Below, piece by piece: positions 1-12,704 of a stretch of DNA of 64,000 bases. The stretch spans positions 62,001 through 126,000 of the forward strand of contig JNEN01001251.1 in the NCBI GenBank assembly GCA_000697355.1, in the 5' to 3' direction. The notes beneath the pieces are model-generated. The model had not been told where the DNA came from. It saw only the letters and a list, made by a program, of their open reading frames with translations, and searched no databases. The translations under genes and the position numbers were made by a program. Numbering within the stretch: position 1 is the stretch's first letter; each line of letters opens with the position of its first letter. Source of the DNA: Syncephalastrum monosporum B8922. Taxonomy: Eukaryota > Mucoromycota > Mucoromycetes > Mucorales > Syncephalastraceae.

Positions 1-106
1 ATTTTTTCTCTAATATACATTGCCAAATCCTGCATTTGGTATTTTCTTCTTCTTTGCTCCTTCCCCCGATTCCTACCCTCTTTGCCAACCACGCATAAAG
101 GTCAAC

Positions 107-3100
107 ATGGGAGAAGGCGATTCGCATGGACTCGGAGGCTTCGGAGGCCATGATGCAGGCCATGATGGCCATCATGGTGCTTATGATGGTGCGCAAAAAG
201 AAAAATAACAATGTCATGGCTGGATCAAAGTTGGATTTGTTTAACCTCCTCTTTTGTTTTTTTTTATTTATTTTTTTCTGCACAGCCGGCGGACGTCGAT
301 CTTCGAGTGCAGCATCCTCTTCAAATGAAGAAAAAATGGAACAGGAGACAGAATACCAAGAAGACGCACAGAAAGAGGAGCAGCGGGCACGACGACCGCA
401 GCTAATTTCACGAAACTCTGAAGCGGGGATATCGACTCGTAGTTCGACGGACGACGAAGGAACCCGAGTAGAACTTGTTGAAGGCCTGCCTGCCGAGATT
501 CCCCTGGAAGCCCTGGCAGGTACGCGAGAAATCGAAAAAAAAAAAAAAAGTCTCAGTTCCAACAAAATTTTCACACACATAACGTCTATCAGGTCCGGGT
601 CTGGTCACTACCACTCTCAATGACGAGGAGTTTGACTGGGCTGGAGGCGAGGATGACGAGGAAGACGATAAAGAAAAGAAGAAAGAGGCGAAAAGGTCGA
701 CTGTACTCGTGTGTCTGACAAAGAACTCGTCGTATATTGCCTGGACCTGCATCGTCACCTTTGCGCTCATGCTCATTGCGGTCGATGTTGCGCTGTTTGT
801 TGTCTACCGCGACCGCGTTTCCATGGTGTCGTACAACCTGGAGCTGTGGTTCACGTGGGCTGCTTTTATGTGGTGTATTGGTATGATTTTGCAAGTCATT
901 GTCGAACTTGTCCCCTGGGCTATCAAACGCATCGTGGGCGTTTTGCGCCCGCAGTCTACCGAAGTATTGCGTATGCGCCTTGCGGTATGTAGCTTTCTTC
1001 TTATCGATCGACTCTATTTGTTTCTAAACTGAACTTTTATATTTTAGTACTACATGGCTCTGCGGACCTATGTCAAGCTGTTAGTCAATTCGGCATGGTG
1101 CTGGGGTTCGTGGGCACTTATCCGCAACTTGGTGCCTCTCCCATCGGGTGGATCCATCCCTAACTACGTTGGTGTACTATACAGCATCTGGGAATGCGTC
1201 TTCTTCGCCGCACTGCTTGTATTTATCGAGAAGTTCTTGCTGCAATTGATCGGTGAGTGCACTAGAAAATCGGGTTGCTTCTGCCAAAATTTACTTACGC
1301 TTTTCCCGGTATAGTCACATCCTTTCACAAGTAAGATTTCCGACGAGACGGACGAGACGGACGAAGGCGGGAGGTCCAGACCAATGATATTCATGCGCGC
1401 ATTATACTTTTTATAGGAAAGCCTACGGAGATCGAATCAAAGAAAACGATCGGACGCTCAAGATACTGGATCGTCTCAAAAAAGTCAAGCGAAAGACCCC
1501 TCAGGATTTCTTGCGAAAGCACATCCGCCGCCCCAACGTCAAGGGAGGTCGACCTTTATCGTCCGGCGTGCCGAGCCGCTCTGCCTCCACCGATGAAGGA
1601 GTGGCTACAGCGATCGGAGGTAGCACACCGCAAGCGCTCGCTGGAAACCCTCAAGAAAACGGACAGCCTACAACGCGCTCGATCATGCGCTCGGCAACGG
1701 ACGACGGTACCGGCCGCGCTAACGTCCGCTTCCCATCGACGAATATGGATACTCTGATTGCTATTCCACCTCTGGATGACCGCAACGATGACGGTCGCGA
1801 GTTGACCGACGCAGAGAAACGCGAGCTCGCCCTGCGCGAGATGGACGATGATAAAGAACAGTTCGAGACGACGACGCCGCCTCCGCGGGATGCGCCGCGT
1901 CGTAAGAGCGATGACTTTGTTACGAGCCTGACGCGCCGCTTGCGCGACGTGAAGCACAAGAAGCACAAGGGTGACGCGATCGACCAGGACACGCGCGACC
2001 GCGCTGCCGATATGAACACGAACGGCTACGTACATGACATGGAGTCGCCTCCGCCACTGTCGCGTAATAACACCTGGATGTCGTTCCGCTCAGGCGAGCA
2101 TAGCGACAAGAAGTTCTTGACAGGTGCCAAGGATTTTGGCCTGAACACAACTGCGATTCCTGGCAAGCTCATCAAGGGCGGTTACAAAAAACTGCGGGCA
2201 ACAACCCAAAGTACCCTGCCCCAGCAGCAGCAAGGAACGACCCGTCAAGCCAAGGCGCTGGCCAAACGCATTTTCAACAATCTGGTTCCTCCCGGACGTA
2301 ATCACATTGTCGAATCGGATTTATATCCCTACTTTCGCACTCAGGAAGAAGCTACTGCCGCCTTCCGCCTGTTTGACCGCGACGGCAATGGCGACGTCAG
2401 CAAGCGCGAGCTTCGCTCGGGTTGTATTCGCATCTACCGTGAACGCAAGAATTTGGCGCATTCCATGCGTGACCTGTCGCAGGCGACTGGTACCCTGGAT
2501 CTTATCATCCTGGTTATATTTACTATTATTTGGGTTGTGATCGTTTGCGCTGCTTTTGGTGTCAACGTTGGTACCTCGCTCATGCCGCTTTGGAGTGCCT
2601 TCATTGCGGCGAGTTTCATCTTTGGCAACAGCGCCAAGGAAGCCTTCGATGCAATCATCTTTGTTTTCGTTACGGTAAGTCCTGTCTCACATGCAAATCT
2701 ATGTTCTTGATCATGAAAATTTTTTTTGTTGGATAGCACCCCTTCGACGCGGGCGATCGTGTATTTATTGGCGCAGAGAACTGGGTGGTTGCCAACGTCG
2801 GTCTTTTAGTATCCACCTTCATGTACGTATATGCACTGAGTTGTTTTTTGGTTTTCGTTCTTGCAGTCTCACCTAACATTGATAACGAATAGTAAATGGG
2901 ATGGCACCATTGTGTATGCAAAGAATTCCATATTATCGACGCAGTATATTATCAACGCCCGCCGCTCCGGTATCACAGGTGAAACGGTTGACCTCAACAT
3001 CGCGTTCACGACGCCCAACTGGAAGATCAACGCGCTACGTGACCACATGCACGAGTGGTCACACCGGTTCCCGGCTCTGTACAATGCCGACTCGACGGGC

Positions 3101-3496
3101 GCCAACATCATCTCGTTTGAAAACCAGAACCGTATCACCATGACCTTTTACTTTGAGCACACTCAGAACTGGCAAGACCCCGGCGGTCGCTGGCTGCGTC
3201 ATAACAACTTTATGATGGAGCTCAAGGAAGCATGTGAACGTCTGGAGGTCGTCTATACGCTGCCATCGCAGCCCCTGGAAAATCACCGCAAGCGGGACGT
3301 ACCGGCCGAGTTGGACAACCTGGGCGATCAAAGCTCGTACGGCCAAAATGGCCTGCATATGCGACGTCCGTACAATGCGGATGAGACACGTGGTATGGCT
3401 GGTCCTGGCGCGACACCTGCTGGGCAAGGCGCGGGGGGGGATTCTGGCGCCGAAGCTGGTGCTGCTGCCACGATGATGTTCGCGGCCAGTATGTAA
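107..3496 (+). CDS. MscS-family mechanosensitive ion channel with EF-hand (Msy1/Msy2-like)
   Basis: Exons 107-188, 286-519, 593-984, 1048-1252, 1315-1330 (a 16-nt micro-exon), 1417-2674, 2737-2822 and 2893-3496 join in frame to about 958 residues. Reading the joined protein: an acidic Ser-rich N-terminus, several hydrophobic helices (starting near TNSSYIAWTCIVTF and ALRTYVKLLVN), the fungal signature FHKKAYGDRIKEN after the second helix block, a long basic/Ser-rich cytosolic stretch, an EF-hand (FDRDGNGDVSKREL) directly before the MscS pore helix region, and the beta-domain (HPFDAGDRVFIG) followed by a C-terminal tail rich in Gly/Ala. In fission yeast this family sits in the ER and limits calcium rise on hypo-osmotic shock; the same role is inferred here. 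The start is the first ATG in frame; the 82-nt first exon uses a GTGCGC donor, which is the weakest part of the model. Confidence 0.88.
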
Positions 3497-3627
3497 AAGC
3501 CACGCATACACACATACATTTATCGCTCTAGTTTTTATATCCTTGCTTTTTTCTGTTCTAGTAATCATTAATGAATTCTACATGTATACGCATGGAATAG
3601 GATTTTGTGACACTGTGTGGGTGGGGT

Positions 3628-3649
3628 ATATATATATATATATATATAT
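3628..3649. repeat. (TA)n microsatellite between convergent genes
   Basis: An uninterrupted run of TA dinucleotides lies in the 166-bp gap between the stop codons of the MscS-like channel and the gene on the opposite strand, so it is probably in both 3' untranslated regions. Confidence 0.85.
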
Positions 3650-3662
3650 GTTTCTATTGAGT

Positions 3663-4855
3663 TCAATGACACATCCAAAGCACGAGTGTAAAGACGGTGA
3701 AGGCGGCCCACCAGATGGGTGCTGTCCGTGCGTCCCATAGCCAATATCCAGTCGGATCCACAGCAAAAGTAGGATTTGCCTCTTCACCGAGCACGAATGA
3801 GGCTGGTTTCCACAATGTGACGTTCCACAGCTGCGAATAGTTTGCCCAGCCGCAATGATCAAGCACAGTGACACCCGTATTATTGGCAGTAAAGGCAAAC
3901 TCATAGCTCGCCTGCGCATACAGGCATCGGGGGATCATGTTCCACAAGTGAGCCGCCGAGACAATGTAGAACTGATGTGTGCCTGCGTTGATGTGCTTTT
4001 TCCGGTTGGGTTCTACAATGTCCCCAGTATACACGTTATCGCCCTTGCTCGGGTCAAAGTGGACGTTCTTCCACGCGTACTCCTTGGAAGGATCAGCGCG
4101 CATAAAGAGCCACTGCTGCTTATCGGGACGAATCGCTTCGTAAATGTTCTCGTAGCGTCGTTCGAGATGACTGTCGCGCTTTTCCAGCGGGCGAGGCAGG
4201 GAGGCATTGTATATACCTTTGAACTTGGGGTAGATATCGAAATCGGGCGCATCGCGAGTCTAGCAGCAATATGCATGAGAGGGTTGTTACGTGAGGGATG
4301 AATCTGTATCACGTTACCTTGTTGTCTACTTCGCACTGCCAAGCAACTAGTCACGTGTCACAAAAGTGCTCTCCGTCATTTAATTAAACTGAAGAAATAC
4401 CTGCTGCATCGTCAATGCCCTTGAAATGATCCCATCGCGTTGACATGCATTTGTCATACTACAGTATCCTTAGCATACCATCTATCATGTCATGAGCTAC
4501 CTACTCGAACTCGGTTGAGGTGGTGAACGGAATAGTTCTTGTCTCCGTGCCACTTCACCGTCCAGAGTGTGCCGTTGAACACGGTCGAGTTGGCTCCCTC
4601 GGTGGGTACGATCTGATTCTCGTAGTCGATGAACTGCAGGTATTTTCCGGTCTCGACGTGTTGAAAAGTGTAGAAACCAGTCTATGGACGAATGAGTCAA
4701 GGTTGTGCCGGTGCCTTGCCACTTACAGGAATGTGGGTTGAATTCTCGATGATCTGGGGACCTATGATGTAGGCCAAAGGGTACGTGCCCTCACCTGCTA
4801 AGACATATTGGATACTGCAGAAGAGGAAAGCTAGAATGAGTGGAAAGAGCGGCAT
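3663..4855 (-). CDS. Secreted or membrane-anchored protein of unknown family, possible beta-trefoil fold
   Basis: Exons (coding order) 4855-4727, 4681-4505, 4458-4401, 4346-4318 and 4259-3663 join in frame to about 329 residues. The N-terminus is a clear signal peptide (MPLFPLILAFLFCSIQYVLAG). The body contains several N-glycosylation sequons (NST, NGT, NYS, NAS), a motif GFYTFQHVETGKYLQF that resembles the repeat of ricin-B-like/beta-trefoil lectins, paired Cys, and a C-terminal hydrophobic stretch (IWWAAFTVFTLVLWM) that could be a tail membrane anchor or a GPI signal. The start chosen is the ATG that places the signal peptide first; an upstream in-frame ATG at 4921 would put about 22 residues before it. 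Function not recognised; the lectin-like idea is inference from one motif. Confidence 0.7.
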
Positions 4856-5114
4856 GGGTGGCCGAGGGCGATGAAGTAGAGCAAGAGACGCAACAGTTTT
4901 AAAATAGCAGAACGATGCCATTTGCCCAATTTGGCACAGTCTGATAAGGCGGGAAGCTGCCAAGACGCACATCATTCATACAGTAATAGCAGTAGACGGA
5001 TCAGTATCAATGCTTTTTATGCTTCAGACACTTTTATCAGGGGGGATACTTTTATCACTGCCTCTTTCTCTTTTGCTCTCTTTCTCTTAGCATGTGTGAT
5101 GACGAAAACTACTG

Positions 5115-6564
5115 TTACATGATACCCGAGTCTTGAAGGGATAACTTCAGCACGGTTTCTTCGACCGCATCAAACACCAGCCTTTTACCGTCCATTAGTT
5201 CAGTTCCTTGCATTGCATTTGTTTTAAACCCTTACCCTATGTTTCGTGTATCTGTCGCTTGCGTAAGATGCGGGAATATCCGTAATTTCATTCGGTTGGT
5301 TTGATTAAACCGCCATAAAATGTACTTTGCACCCTTAGAAACATCTGTACCACCCGAATAATCTGGGAAATAGCGTGCAAGCGGTACGCGCGCCATTTTT
5401 TCTTTAAAGAGGTCCGTCTTGTTGAGCAGCAATATGACAGAGGTACGTAGAAACCACCGTGAGTTGATGACGGACTCGAAAAGTACCAGACTTTCCATCA
5501 TTCGGTTCTGTATAGATAAGAACGTAAGTCAAAGAGCAAAAAGTGATGCCTTTTCTCTTTTTTTTCTTTCTTTCCAGGTGAGATACCTACTTGATTCGCC
5601 TCCTCCAGCAGAACCTGGTCGTATTCACTCAGTGCCACAACGAAAACAATTGAAGTGACTGCTTCAAAGCAATGGATCCATTTCTTTCGCTCTGATCTCT
5701 GACCACCGACATCCAAGAGACTAGAAAAGAGGGTTAATGTACGGTCTAGTGCTTCATGTAAAGATACTTGCTGAATGTTGACTCGTTTCATAGGAAAGCG
5801 TGTTTCTGTTATGCCGGTCGTCTTTAAGCGTGCTCGAAGTACATCGTCTACACTGGGTATATAGTTGGACGCAGCCAGACGATCTACGTTCTCCATGAAA
5901 CTAGCAAAGAGATGACTTTCAGTAACCCACGTACTTCTTGTGGAGATATACTCTTTCTTACTAGGATGCTGAGTCCATAATGTAAAATTTGCTTGACCCA
6001 CGCTCCAGGCATTCGGGTGTTTTTGGATCTGACCAGAGACCGTTGATAGCTTTGACGAGGTTTTCGGGCAGGACAGTGTCCTCCCTAACCTGGAAGTTTT
6101 CAATGAGAGCCTAAGGAAAGGAAGTAAAAAAAAAGGGGGAATGGCTGAGTTACCAGTCCAAAAAAGGAAAATCATGCTGAATGAATTACCGAATCTTCAG
6201 GGTTACTGAGCTGCAAATCCAACTTGAGTGCGCTCGTCAGCAATGACCGTGCAGAATCAACCAAGTTCCGGTATATTATCGGTCGCCAGTACTGCAATTC
6301 CTCTTCCGTGTACCCGTTCTGGTGAATGATCTTCATTTGCTTGACAATCGTCGATTTGCCAGACTCTCCACTGCCTGTCCATCGCATGGTTGAGATGACG
6401 TGTCCAGTAGTTATCTTTACTTTCAGTGTGTTACCTAGCAGTAGTAGTTTGCACTCATGGCGTTGGCGCAACTGATCTTGTTCAATCTCGCGATCAATTT
6501 GTATACTGCGCTGTCGACTTTCTCTTTCTTCGGCAGACACACAGATACTTAGTATTGAAGGCAT
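5115..6564 (-). CDS. Heterotrimeric G-protein alpha subunit
   Basis: Exons (coding order) 6564-6435, 6374-6190, 6110-5962, 5900-5772, 5720-5591, 5507-5236 and 5181-5115 give about 353 residues, the usual G-alpha length. All GTPase motifs are visible: P-loop GSGESGKST, switch [10 protein letters not shown], switch [18 protein letters not shown] and TQATDT (usually TCATDT). The C-terminus ends DSGIM, without the pertussis-toxin cysteine. Intron 5721-5771 needs a GC donor (GCAAGT); only that splice gives the ten residues normally found between TETxF and DVGG. Oddity: the only usable ATG nearby gives [16 protein letters not shown] and lacks the Met-Gly myristoylation start; a first exon encoding MG may be missing or far upstream (AG acceptor before ICVSAEE). 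The inferred role is receptor signalling at the plasma membrane. Confidence 0.9.
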
Positions 6565-6929
6565 CAATGTTCGAAGGAAAAGAAAAGTGTGCAAGAGAGA
6601 GAAAAATAGGGGGTTTCTTTCTCTTCTGCTCGCACCACACCTTGTCATCCACGAAGTTCTCCTGCTTGCCACGTTTTTTTTCTCTTTTGGCTGATTAGGG
6701 GGGGGGGAACAAATTCATCTACATCTCTATCTGCGTATGTATATGTATACAACTTATTTCTTACCAGGCCGAAAGCCCAATCTACCTGAAGATCACCATA
6801 GAGCACTATTCACCTTTTATCTGCCGAACCTCCAAGCACGGCACGTACTGTATACTCACCTTCAAATAATCACGTGCTTGTATCATTATCTGGAGTCGTC
6901 GTACCGCAGTAAGATGGTTACCATCATCA

Positions 6930-8035
6930 TCATCATATGTATAAAATAATTCTGTCCTGTAACTAATCACATAAACAGGATGCTGACCCGAGTTAATTCC
7001 CGTCAGGACGTCTGGCAAAGTAGACCACTTTGGAACGTGAACAGTACCTGACGTCAATCTTCATGAAGATCTTTTTTCCTGTGTCCTTCGGTAAAAGTGA
7101 ACCGCGTGATAGCAAAATAGGCCAATGGATCCTCTGAAACGCGAAGGATACCTGGCATCAATACCTGTCAAGGTCTTTTTTCCCGCGTTCTTTTTCCCGT
7201 TGGCAGACGTGCTTCATGTTATCGCATGAAAGCTCATCGATGCGAGTCTATTTCATAAAGGTCAAATGTTATTTTATTTTCAGAAGCGTAATGGCCCACT
7301 CCTTCAGGTATATGGCCGCTTCGTATAAAGTATAGCGAAGGATATCTATATGCTGTAAAAAAAACTCTATTTCATAAAGAGACGACTGTTTACTCCCACG
7401 TCTACTTTTCCTCTTCTTCTTTTCTTTACTTTGGTCAAGTTTCCTCCTGACAACTATACAAGAAAAGATTTTGGTTACAAGTATAAACTAATAATTGCAA
7501 CATAGACCACTGCGTCCTCCTTCCAAGTCCCTCTACCACCGGTTGCTCGCCCACAACTGCACCGGTGTGCATAATAGTAAGTTGTCGCGTCAAGAGTACA
7601 TGGTCTTGGACATCATTGACCTTCTTCTGATGTATACTTAGCTTGCAGTCTTCTTGCTCGCCTCTCCTCCTGTCTTCTTTTCCGTTCGCGACTCTTTCTC
7701 CTCTCCGCTTCCTCTTCCTCTCTCCTTCCCCGTTTGCGACCAACTAGCCTAGGCGGTCGGTGGCCAGTACCACCGTTGCAATTCCCTCAATGACATCGCC
7801 CGTGCGCCAAATGTCTGCTCCTCGGCCACCGGTGAGTATTTTGCAACTGGGTAATGTGTCACTGGGACTCAACGTGTATTCAGCTTAGGTGAGCCGGCGG
7901 CAGCGCGCCGTGAGCGCGCGTCGACGACCCGGTCCCCGGCCGCTGGTATGTATAAAGAAAGCGAAGTGTAGTTCACGAGAATTAAATTCGGAACGAAATT
8001 TCGTAGGCTAGTAATTCTATAGAATAAAGCATAAA
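6930..8035 (-). repeat. Left arm of a ~1.1 kb diverged inverted repeat
   Basis: Read on the minus strand this segment matches 12705-13745 read on the plus strand, at roughly 80-85% over the best blocks by eye, with indels. Matching blocks include the stretch around 7000-7050 (GTACTGTTCACGTTCCAAAG), the stretch around 7560-7620 (CCAAGACCATGTACT) and the inner end near 8005-8020 (TTCGGAACGAAATTTCGTAG). Both copies keep a short reading-frame end with residues DVRYCSRSKVVYFARRP and then GN or DGN before a stop, so they probably descend from a coding sequence transcribed away from the centre. No transposase was recognised. Boundaries are approximate. Confidence 0.75.
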
Positions 8036-8319
8036 TATTTTAAATAATAGACAGTATCGACAACACACAACTGTGAGCAAGGAGCGCACTTAGTCGGCTG
8101 GCCCATGCCATATGCCGATCATGGCTCATAAAGAATAGAGGTTATACTTGGTTACATCGATAAAGGATGGATGGGTGTTTGAGGGGAGAGGGAATGCATA
8201 GTAAAAAGGCTTGCGGCATAACTGAGAAACAAGAAGGCACATAGAATAACGGAAATCAAAGTTTGAAATATTAGTTATTGTAATCAAAGTATAGACATTT
8301 CATCCCTTTTTTACACTCT

Positions 8320-10190
8320 TCACGTTGTCCTGTCAGCTCCTGTTTCTCGTGGCCGCTTCACTCCTTGTCGGTCCATGTCCATGGCAGCTTCTGAGCGTTT
8401 CATGGAGGTAGGGTTGCGATGTGAAGGGGGTGCAGGATTTAAAAGTTGTGAATGTGTCCCCAGTGTTAAGAACGTGGCGGATGGACGTGCATCGTGGTGC
8501 TCTTCTTTGGCTATTTTGTGGACATTGGTTCATGAGCAATATGGACATAGATACATACGTATACTTAAAGAGAACTCGTCTAAGTTACCTGCGGTGAAGG
8601 GTTCTGAGACCTGTGGAGGGGTGGTATTAATGGGCGCCAGCACGTGGTCATGAATAGGAGAGACGGGTCCGCTTCTGCTGGAACGTCTCTCGGATGAGAA
8701 GCTATAGCCAGCCGGAGGGCGCAAGGTGGGTGATTCGGCATCCTCGCTGTTGTTACTGCTCATGGTTTGAATCGGCGGCAGACGCTCGTGCGTACCCGTG
8801 GCTTTGGGGCAGGCAAGTATGATAGCTTCGGAGCGGCTGTTGGTTGACGTTGGCGACGGAACCGGTATTGATCGCCACATAGACGGCGTGTGTGATGGAG
8901 AAGGAGACATGGGTGTCCCTTGCAAGGTATCAAGGCGTGGCATGAGGGAGTCGTCGATGGGCTTCAGAAGCTTCCGTAGAGAAGCCAGTCGATCCGCTAA
9001 ATCACTGTCTAATCATGCATATGTGTCAGGCAAGATATTAAAAGATAACAATCGGCTTACTGTCTACTTGAAGCTGATCTTTGCTCTTGCCTAACACGAG
9101 AATTATAGTGAGATCGGTCATGAATACAGAGGCACAAACGAATTTACCATCAGAATGATATAATACGCTTAGAATATCGGCCATGCTCAGCATAACCTAC
9201 ATGAGAAAGGTGGTTGATTCACGGCATTTCAAATTAGGGATCTCAATTCTATTTGGCGTACCTCCTGTTGTCCTGCGACGACGCTCTTTAGATTGGTCGT
9301 TTCATTGTAAAGCACTACATATGCTCTTGAAACGTTCCTCAGCCGCTCCTCGATATGGAGGATATGTTTGTATATCGGACCATACAAGGAGTCATCCGTG
9401 TCATTAGGAAAAGACGCGGATGTATTCAGTTGAGAATGATGACGGGATTTGGCACTTTTACGTTTAATGTTCTTCAGATCTTCAATGGCACCTCGCCGGA
9501 AATAAGGATGACGGAATTCCCAGTTTTGGTTTTCATTTGTCAGATTGGAATGGATCATGTCGTTCACCTTGTGGAACCCGTACACTGGGAAACGGGAACG
9601 CGTGAGGAGAATTAAAAATAGCGTGTCGTTGCTTACTGTTTAGTTGGCGTACGAAGCTCTGCCAGTTATTGTGCTTGAAGTATTGTGGCAATACCGAGCG
9701 AGAGAAGGCGGTCGGGTTGGTGACGCTGAAGAGATCCCCTGTCTCGGACCACGCAATGAGATGGTGTATGCTTGTGTCTTCAAGCATTCTATGGAACCAT
9801 TAGGGGAACAGGAATGAAGGGAGCTGTTGTCATCGTACTTGTACAATTTGTTGATGAAGGCGGCTTGACTCTTGTTGGACGTTCCTGAAGTGTCGGAAGG
9901 GCTCTCGTTACGGTCGAGCATGCTACATAGAGAATATCAAAATGTCAGCGGGGAGAGGCAGGCGGGGAGTTATGAGGATCACCGATGATCGATCTCCGTT
10001 GTGTCCGTATTAAGACTGTAACTTACGACGGCTGTGTATCACGACTGCTGTTGCTGTGGCCCGTCTCAACTTCCCGTGATTGCAACGTATGGTATGTTTC
10101 TCGTGTTGCTGCATGCTGGTTATTCCGTCCGTCATTGTTGTCGCTGATGCTGCTGCGACTGCTATTGGTACTACTCATGGCCTCATTCAT
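8320..10190 (-). CDS. Heat-shock-factor-type transcription factor
   Basis: Exons (coding order) 10190-10027, 9922-9839, 9788-9637, 9584-9262, 9196-9148, 9090-9061 (30 nt), 9008-8589 and 8510-8320 join in frame to about 470 residues. After a Ser/Asn-rich N-terminus comes a full HSF DNA-binding domain: [51 protein letters not shown], then ENQNWEFRHPYFRRG. A heptad-like coiled region (IYKHILHIEERLRNVSRAYVVLY) follows, as expected for trimerisation, then a Ser/Pro-rich C-terminal half with a basic end (MDRQGVKRPRE). Likely a nuclear stress or developmental regulator that binds GAA-type repeats. It lies between the two arms of the inverted repeat, but its codon use and introns look like the other genes here. 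Confidence 0.9.
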
Positions 10191-12704
10191 CCTACACTCC
10201 AGCTCATATCGATACCGAATAAAAAGAGAGCGCCTTTATCACATAAAATGTATGGGCATATTAGCATGGTTGTTGCTCCTTTGTGTCCGTTCATGTTCGG
10301 TCTTTACCGGGCAATAGGTTCGACCAGAAAGTCCTATACTGACGTTGGTCATGTTGCACGCTTATAAATGGTATGGTAGAATTCAATGTACCTTTCGGGC
10401 TGCAAATTAATAACGTTCTGGCTGGCTGGTCGACTGACTCAAAGACTTCAAAGGCAAAAGACTATATCAATAAGGACTGTCCTTTGCTATGGGTGATCCG
10501 CTGAAGACCGAGGGCCTGTGAGCTGCTTTTCTGGGAAGGTGTCGGACGGACGATGAAAGTAGATTCCCAGAGGGCGCGTAATAAAGTGGAATCGGCCGCA
10601 CGAATGAACTTTTTCAAAAGGTGCCAAGCAACGTCGCCTTCGAAGGCGAGGGTCCGTGCGAAAGTTAAAAAAAAAAAAGAAAAAAAAAAGAAAGAGAGGC
10701 AGAAAAAGAAGGATGAAATGGAAAAGGGAAAAGAGAAGGAAAAAAGAGAGGTAAGAAAAAAAAAAAAAAAAAGAGGTCCAAAACGCGAGCAAAAGAGGGA
10801 TAGGCGAGGGAGAATCAGTCACATACCGAGCCCATGGGTCACACTTACAAAAAGAGACACGCTCAAAAGGCTTCGAAACATTCTCGAAAAAATTTGTCAA
10901 ATCGGCTAGTAAGTTCTTTTTCTACCGTCATCTGTTCCTGCTTCTTCCTTCTCATTTTGCTTTGATCCTCTGGTCCCTTTTTACTTGCAGCGCAGAATTC
11001 CGCTCTCATAATTCATGGTGCTTCTGTCTTTGGATCAGCATTCCGTCCGTTTCCCTGTTTTGGACAAGGTTCTTTCGTTTTCTCAATTTTCTGCTGTAAA
11101 GACCGAGAAACGACTAGAACACTACTCAGCTCGTTTAAGAACAGCCCGCTTCTCCCCATACTCACGTTTTCTACACCTGTCTCTGCATCCCAACAAATCT
11201 ATTCTCTCTCTCTCTTTCTCCTTTTTTTTAAATGCACAATGATACACTACAAGTGCAATTAGAACAACGTCGGGCAACATCCACGAAGCGCAATCTGTTG
11301 TGTATAATGATTCGCCCCATAACGATTGAAAAGGCAAATCAGAAGGAATTATGCAAAAACAAAGACTATAACAGTTTGACACTCGCAAACCACATCCTAA
11401 AACTCACCATAGAGCCCTTATAGATACCATCCGCTCCACTTGGTGCATGTGATACCACAAATAATAGATTGGACACGCAGAGCGTTTCGAACGCTAATCC
11501 CTTAAAGCTACCCCGCGCTCTGATTGCGACTCGTGTACAACATCTGCCAGAAAGTATATTCTTTCTTTGGAGAACGCATGCACCTCAGCAGTCGCTCCGC
11601 ATGCGAGGCGATGCAAGATAAGGAGAGAGAGATTTCTGAAATCCAGAGATACATGCAGTCAGCGTTGCACCAATCGATCTCGACGGCAAAAGTCTCACAT
11701 ATTCCGAACTTTTGTTTTCAAGAAAACGGTGAAGACAGTGATTCATTCCATACATACATTGGGTTTTTATACTGACACGCTGCTCCGTACAGAAATACGA
11801 CCACGGTGCATCTCGACTGTCTTGCCCTTTTATTCATAGTTTTATACACTGTCATCTGACTGAGGCTTAATGTCTTACAGGGTAGCACAGACTGGAGGGA
11901 CCGCAATTTCCGTGTTCACTTTTTATTCTCATCTCCATGAATTGAACAAAGTACAGTTGACTCGTCTCGAAGTGAAAATGGCTCATTTTTGACGCGCCTT
12001 CTGTCATCCTCATTTTGTTCTGGTAGAATAGGAGTTTTCAACAGACTGGAGAATTGTCCCCTCTTTTTTTTATAAGACTTGGCTCACAGCAGTTCCATAA
12101 TATGACGTGGATCTAAGGGGCGCATATAGTTTATCGATAGAATTATATATAAAATTTTGCATGGACGATGATGGTGCTTGGAAGAGTGAATTCTTTTGGT
12201 ACCACTCTTTATCTCTTTGACCATCTAGGATGCATCCCGGTTCTCAGGGCCAGATCTAATCCCGTCTTTTAAGATATGTACAGTACGCTTGAATTCGCTT
12301 TTTTAGCTTTCTGACTCGCTGCGTCAAGCCTTACTTCATCATGGTCATTGACGAAGGAAAATACGGGTAAGTAACGTCACCAGAGCACGTCATTATTTAA
12401 TAAGAGATATAAAGATCTTGCACATGTGTCATAATCGGTGCTGATGCTACCGAAAGGCCCGTTTCAATCCATATTCACACGTTTTTTACTGCTGTCTTCT
12501 TTTTCCTCCATCACTTATTTTTATGACTGTTCCAGCTGTTTTGCTGCAGTGTTTCTGGACGCAGTGATAATGTCCATGATAGGACATATACACAAACCAT
12601 CGTAAGTGTGATAACCATTCATGATTACGGCAGCAAGATGCGCTGCCTTCCATCCGTTAGGCACATGTATTACATGATACCACCAGGGCTACCGTATATT
12701 CGGA
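10191..12704. other. Gene-poor stretch inside the inverted repeat
   Basis: No gene was recognised. Visible features: an A-rich block at about 10660-10780 (long runs of A with G), T/C-rich tracts near 11200-11230, and scattered short frames without family motifs or plausible splicing. The first ~200 bp should contain the HSF promoter. Confidence 0.6.

Noticed and set aside
10553..10909. Lys/Glu-rich plus-strand frame
   Set aside because: Translation of an A/G-rich low-complexity block; no start context, no motif.
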